Shown: one piece after another, positions 60,048-64,000 of the stretch
How the letters are laid out: each line of letters starts with the position of its first letter
How positions within the stretch are numbered: the stretch's first letter is position 1
Source: Bacteroidota bacterium
GTDB lineage: Bacteria; Bacteroidota; Bacteroidia; Flavobacteriales_E; Vicingaceae
DNA: 64,000 nt
Reading direction: 5' to 3'
Assembly: GCA_016183805.1 (NCBI GenBank)
Contig: JACPDX010000029.1
Coordinates: 5,290 to 69,289, forward strand
Translations under genes and position numbers: made by a program
Notes under the pieces: generated by a model
Databases searched by the model: none
What the model saw: the letters and a program-made list of their open reading frames with translations, nothing else
Told to the model about the DNA's origin: nothing

Positions 60048-60737
60048 TTACAAATGTAAACCACATTCGGTTTTGGGGCTGTTGTTCCATCTGCCCTCTC
60101 TGCCTATTCCAGGAGCGGTACAATGTTTACAACCAATAGAAAAATAGCCTTTAGAAATAAGCGGATGAAAAGGCAATTGGTTTTGTTTGATAAAATCTTC
60201 CCGTTCTTCTCTGGTAATGTCTAACAAGGGATAAAATTTTAATATTCCCCCACGTTCTTCAAAAATATCTAATGTTGAACGGTGATCACTTTGCCATTCC
60301 ATTAAACCTGATACCCAAACCGTAAAATTTTCTTTGATAATTTCCAACGGTTTTACTTTATTTATCGAACAACACAAATCAGGGTCTTTTTTCCATGTTT
60401 CATCTTGGGTGGTAAAATCATGTTCCCATTTTTCGGCGGTTACATCTTCAACATATAGTCCGTATAAGTTTGTTAATGCTTCTTTGTATTGCAACGTTTC
60501 ATCAAAATGATAACCTGTATTGATAAAATATATTTTTTGTTCGGGATTTATTTTCGAAAACACATGTAACAAAAATGCTGAAGTAGCAGCAAAAGAGGAG
60601 GTTAACATAATTTCGTCAGCTGCAAAATCTTTATACAATTGTTCAATTCTTTCAGTAACAGAAAGCTTACGGTATTTGGCGTTTAGGGATTTTATTTCTT
60701 CTGTCGAAAAGGTTCTTTTAACTTGTTCTAAACTCAT
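60048..60737 (-). CDS. cysH: Phosphoadenylyl/adenylyl-sulfate reductase, iron-sulfur type
   Basis: A 229-residue reductase that makes sulfite. TSSFAATSAFLLHVF is the nucleotide (PP-loop-like) segment. Cys122-Cys123 (DLCCSIN) and Cys203/Cys206 (GCKHC) match the four [4Fe-4S] ligands found in APS-reducing enzymes. The C-terminal ECGLHL has the catalytic Cys225. So APS is the likely substrate. It lies 100 nt from the homoserine dehydrogenase end, in the same direction. Confidence 0.92.
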   Translation of the reverse strand: MSLEQVKRTFSTEEIKSLNAKYRKLSVTERIEQLYKDFAADEIMLTSSFAATSAFLLHVFSKINPEQKIYFINTGYHFDETLQYKEALTNLYGLYVEDVTAEKWEHDFTTQDETWKKDPDLCCSINKVKPLEIIKENFTVWVSGLMEWQSDHRSTLDIFEERGGILKFYPLLDITREEREDFIKQNQLPFHPLISKGYFSIGCKHCTAPGIGREGRWNNSPKTECGLHL

Positions 60738-60837
60738 GGAATTAGTTACTGTTTATTTCTGCAAAAATGAGTTTTTATTTTTAAAGTAGCGGTAACGTGG
60801 GTCATTTAATGTTTGTTTTTTTATACTGATGTTAAAT

Positions 60838-62058
60838 TTATTTTCTCGCAGATTTTGCAGATTTACGCAGATAGTTTCTGCGTAAATCTGCAAAATCTGC
60901 GAGACTTAATGCAATAATTGAAACATGATGAATGTTTATCAACTCTTTTGCTTTAATTAAATAGGCTATTTTTAACCTTCCATAACCTTGTGACCCATTA
61001 ATTAATACCACTTCTTCCAAGTATTTTTCCAACAAAGTAATTTTATCGGAATACACCCAAATATTTTGGTTGGGTTCGTATTTTATTCTTTTTCCTGAGG
61101 CAATGTTTCGGTAGGTATATTTTGCCTCTTTTAGCGATTTATAATCGGTAAAAACCACATGTCCCGTAGGAAGTTTTCCTGCACCTTTTCCTTTGTAAAA
61201 CTGCGAACCAATGTTGTTCGAAACTACTTCAATAGCGTTGTATTCGTTTTTTACATGAAACAAATTATCGTTTTCATCAACAAAAGTGGGCAAAACACTT
61301 AACGTGAGTTTGTGGTTGTGGTTTTTTATCGAAGCCACCAATTTTATTTTTAGGTGGTTCGCTTTTGCAAAAGCTAGGTCGCTTTTTTTAAGGTTGTTGA
61401 TACCAATGTGAAGTGCCTTTTCGGGCAAAATAAATTTTCCAAAAGCATGTGCGGTGAGGATAAGTGATTTATACAATGCATCATATCCTTCCACATCTGC
61501 TGATGGTTCGGCTTCGGCAAAACCAGCTTCTTGTGCTTGTTGTAGAGCTTCATCGTAACCAATTTCTTTATCAAAAAGTTGAGTTAAAATGTAGTTTGAT
61601 GTACCGTTTAAAATGCCACGTATTTCGGTAATTTCATCAAAAGCATAATGTTCGTTAATGATTTTAATGATGGGAATACTTCCGGCTACAGCTCCTTCGT
61701 ACAAAAATTTACCGCCGAATTGTTTCTCCAATTCCACTAACTCTTCCAAATGGTGAGCAATCATTTTTTTATTTGCCGAGACTACACTCTTACCTTGTTG
61801 CAAGGCTTTTTTTACGATGTTAAAAGCTTCTTTATCATCGCTGATTAACTCTACAACGGTATTTATTTCTTTGTTTTGGTAAACTTCACTTACATCGGTT
61901 GTAAAATTCAACGTGTCGGGAATTCTGCTTTTCGAGGCATTTTTAATCACGACGGTTGCCAATTTTTTATCCTCATTGTTGGCTGTCAAATAGTGGTAAA
62001 AACCCTGACCAACTGTTCCAAAACCGATTAATGCAGTAATTTTAGTTTGCGTACTCAT
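60838..62058 (-). CDS. Homoserine dehydrogenase
   Basis: A 406-residue enzyme that reduces aspartate semialdehyde to homoserine. IGFGTVGQGFYHYL (GxGxxG at 12-17) binds NAD(P)H; VVSANKKMIAHH and EGAVAGSIPIIKIINEHY, GILNGTSNYILTQL and GFAEAEPSADVEGYDA are catalytic-domain motifs. There is no N-terminal aspartokinase. The last 22 residues (from SLADFADLR) come mainly from an inverted repeat at 60844-60904, so the natural end was probably near HHVSIIAL. It overlaps metX by 17 nt. Confidence 0.93.
   Translation of the reverse strand: MSTQTKITALIGFGTVGQGFYHYLTANNEDKKLATVVIKNASKSRIPDTLNFTTDVSEVYQNKEINTVVELISDDKEAFNIVKKALQQGKSVVSANKKMIAHHLEELVELEKQFGGKFLYEGAVAGSIPIIKIINEHYAFDEITEIRGILNGTSNYILTQLFDKEIGYDEALQQAQEAGFAEAEPSADVEGYDALYKSLILTAHAFGKFILPEKALHIGINNLKKSDLAFAKANHLKIKLVASIKNHNHKLTLSVLPTFVDENDNLFHVKNEYNAIEVVSNNIGSQFYKGKGAGKLPTGHVVFTDYKSLKEAKYTYRNIASGKRIKYEPNQNIWVYSDKITLLEKYLEEVVLINGSQGYGRLKIAYLIKAKELINIHHVSIIALSLADFADLRRNYLRKSAKSARK
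60844..60904. repeat. CGCAGA-type inverted repeat in the 3' end of homoserine dehydrogenase
   Basis: Perfect 28-bp arms (60844-60871 and 60877-60904) around TAGTT. It includes TTACGCAGA, shared with 39942-39985. It encodes most of the final 22 residues of the dehydrogenase and forms a strong hairpin before cysH. Confidence 0.85.
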
Positions 62059-63088
62059 AAAGTTCTTTTTTTAATTTTTTGGTGATATAAAAATTCTCGA
62101 AAATGTTTTTTAACTGTTCGGTTTCTATTAAGAAACCATCGTGTCCGTAAAGCGAATCAATGATTTCGAAGGCACTGTTTTTAATATTTTGATGTAATGT
62201 TTCGGATTCTGAAACAGGAAATAACACATCCGAACTGATAGCCACGACCAAGGTTTTTGCTTTTATTAAATTTAATGCTTGAACAATTCCGCCTCTGTTT
62301 CGCCATTCATTGTGGCTATCCATAGCTTTTGACAACTGCCAATACGAATAAGCGTTAAAACGGTTTACTAATTTATCTCCTTGATAATTTTGGTAAGAAG
62401 CAGCATTGAAACCGTCTGTTTTTTCTTCCAAATCTTCTTGTGAAATTTGATAGGTTTGGTAGTTTCTATAACTCAACAAGGCAATTGCCCGGGCAGCCTT
62501 TAAACCTTTTATTCCGGCATCATCGCTATATGAAAACCAGGTTCTGTCGGCTTTTATCGCCAAACGCTGGCTTTCGTTAAAGGCAATTCCCCATGGCGAA
62601 TGTTGAGCATTGGTAGCAATTAAAAACAAGGTTTCTATTAAATCGGGTTGTTGAATTGCCCACTCTAAAGCTTGTTGTCCGCCCAACGAACCACCTACCA
62701 ACGTATTGATTTTGATAATTCCCAAATGTTGACGCAATAACTCAAAGGCATTTACAATATCTCGAATGGTGAGTGTCGGAAAATTATGATAATACTTATT
62801 TCCTGTTTGCGGGTTTACCGATAAAGGGTTGGTCGATCCATAAGGCGACCCCAAAACATTGGCACAAACAATAAAATGTTGTTCAGGATTAAAAAACTTG
62901 TCCTTGCCCACTAAACCATTCCACCATTCTTCGGGATTGGAGTTTGCCGTCAATGCATGTGTAACCCAAATTACATTGTCTTTTGCATCATTAAGTTTGC
63001 CCAACGTGGTAAACCCCAATTGGAATTCAGGAAGTGTTCTTCCCGATTCCAATTGAAATTCGTTGTTGTATTTAAAGTAATGAAACAT
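62042..63088 (-). CDS. metX: Homoserine O-acetyltransferase
   Basis: A 348-residue alpha/beta-hydrolase enzyme of methionine synthesis using acetyl-CoA. GFTTLGKLNDAKDNVIWVTH is the start, VLGSPYGSTNPLS the conserved loop, and VGGSLGGQQALEW gives nucleophile Ser134. SIYGHDGFLIE carries the catalytic His. The ATG shares a base with the OsmC stop (TAATG), and its end overlaps homoserine dehydrogenase, so the block acts as one operon. Confidence 0.94.
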   Translation of the reverse strand: MFHYFKYNNEFQLESGRTLPEFQLGFTTLGKLNDAKDNVIWVTHALTANSNPEEWWNGLVGKDKFFNPEQHFIVCANVLGSPYGSTNPLSVNPQTGNKYYHNFPTLTIRDIVNAFELLRQHLGIIKINTLVGGSLGGQQALEWAIQQPDLIETLFLIATNAQHSPWGIAFNESQRLAIKADRTWFSYSDDAGIKGLKAARAIALLSYRNYQTYQISQEDLEEKTDGFNAASYQNYQGDKLVNRFNAYSYWQLSKAMDSHNEWRNRGGIVQALNLIKAKTLVVAISSDVLFPVSESETLHQNIKNSAFEIIDSLYGHDGFLIETEQLKNIFENFYITKKLKKELYEYAN

Positions 63089-63540
63089 TAATTTTTACTG
63101 ATTGGTTGAGTAATGAGATATTGAATTGGTGTTGGATTGGCTAAATTGTCATTTACCGGACACCTGTTTTTAGCCTTTGTAATCAACTCTTGTTCTTGCT
63201 TCGGTGTTCCGTTGGTATCTAATTCAATAAATACATTTAGCGATTGGAATCCTGATCTTTCTTTATCAGATATGCCTAAAAATTTTTCGGGATTAATATC
63301 TCCATTGATGGAAATGTTTAAATAATTTATTTTTATGCCAATTTCTTTGGCAACCACATTATACACCACATTTAAACATCCGGCATATCCTGCCAATAGA
63401 TATTCTACCGGATTTGCAGCCGAATCTTCTCCGCCTAACGCTTCCGGTTCGTCAATTACGTGATTAAACTGACGTGTCTTTCCTTCAAACTTTGTTGCTG
63501 AAGCACTTTTTCCTGTAATTGAAAAGTTTAATTTGCTCAT
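63088..63540 (-). CDS. OsmC family protein
   Basis: A 150-residue OsmC/Ohr-fold protein. DSAANPVEYLLAGYAGCLNV has one conserved Cys, and KAKNRCPVNDNLANPTPI has the second, so both peroxide-reactive cysteines are present. In flavobacteria such genes occur with metX and O-acetylhomoserine sulfhydrylase, as here. A role in thiol or peroxide handling during sulfur assimilation is inferred. Confidence 0.88.
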   Translation of the reverse strand: MSKLNFSITGKSASATKFEGKTRQFNHVIDEPEALGGEDSAANPVEYLLAGYAGCLNVVYNVVAKEIGIKINYLNISINGDINPEKFLGISDKERSGFQSLNVFIELDTNGTPKQEQELITKAKNRCPVNDNLANPTPIQYLITQPISKN

Positions 63541-63576
63541 TTTTTTAATTTTTTGAGGTTAATATTTTTGGGTTAC

Positions 63577-63609
63577 ATTTCTCTCTCAGAAATTTTCTGA
63601 GAGAGAAAT
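63577..63609. terminator. Long hairpin between OsmC and sulfhydrylase genes
   Basis: ATTTCTCTCTCAGAA pairs perfectly with TTCTGAGAGAGAAAT around ATT (15-bp stem). It follows the sulfhydrylase stop. There is no clean T run on the minus strand, so it may partly end or protect the transcript instead of stopping it fully. Confidence 0.6.
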
Positions 63610-63613
63610 TATT

Positions 63614-64000
<387 letters not shown>

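Noticed and set aside
63541-63613. SAM riboswitch in the methionine block
   Set aside because: The spacer is too short and holds only one simple hairpin; the region upstream of the operon lies outside the window.

Overview
The window reads as a chromosomal segment of a Bacteroidota bacterium, most likely from the Flavobacteriia. The DNA is AT-rich. Two secreted proteins end in type IX secretion (T9SS) C-terminal sorting domains. Many starts are preceded by the Bacteroidota promoter box TAnnTTTG (three have TTG at a 19-nt spacing) rather than by Shine-Dalgarno sites. DUF4271 and DUF4197 genes, the surE/lpxB pair and the OsmC-metX-homoserine dehydrogenase block also fit. I see no rRNA, tRNA, CRISPR array, transposase or phage gene.

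1-22 kb: after an ACE-like lipoprotein peptidase comes a surface-glycan locus of about 19 kb. It is read mostly on the minus strand in four units (9123->1852, 13082->10018, 15739->13153, 20638->16899). It encodes a Wzc-type co-polymerase/tyrosine kinase, a Wzx-type flippase, a Wzy/WaaL-type polymerase, five glycosyltransferases (four GT4-like, one GT2), two methyltransferases, a hexapeptide acyltransferase, an asparagine-synthase-type amidotransferase, a formyltransferase-like/GIPC-transferase-like fusion, a sulfotransferase, and one unknown gene broken by a frameshift. No Wza export protein or initiating sugar-phosphate transferase is in the window, so the system must be completed elsewhere.

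22-34 kb: envelope and housekeeping genes. These are an OmpA-family protein, DUF4197, a T9SS-exported CxxCH protein, rnpA-yidD, a GxxExxY (PD-(D/E)XK-like) gene bounded by terminal inverted repeats, a CtpA protease, a second O-antigen-ligase-like protein, an amidohydrolase, ispD, a four-helix-bundle protein, queA, lpxB and surE.

34-50 kb: a universal stress protein, a TfoX-like protein, cysQ, a short and a full-length aldehyde dehydrogenase with deoC, cysC, a TM2 protein, a dusB-type gene interrupted by an in-frame TGA, the unit ppiase-pheS-DUF4271-hemD, CvpA and YceI.

50-64 kb: two amidohydrolases, hflX, rbfA, a LolC/E-like permease, an LVIVD/T9SS protein, a RES-domain protein, then sulfur and methionine genes: cysH (iron-sulfur type), homoserine dehydrogenase, metX, OsmC and the C-terminal part of O-acetylhomoserine sulfhydrylase at the window edge.

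Two themes link these regions. First, the sulfotransferase needs PAPS. CysH has the cysteine set of APS-reducing enzymes, so cysC and cysQ in this window may mainly serve glycan sulfation. Second, the spacers carry several families of short palindromic repeats. Some have entered coding sequence: the tail of homoserine dehydrogenase, a lipoprotein signal peptide and a segment of CysQ. One family forms the ends of the GxxExxY element and of a 150-bp non-coding relative, which is the best candidate here for an undescribed mobile or domesticated system.
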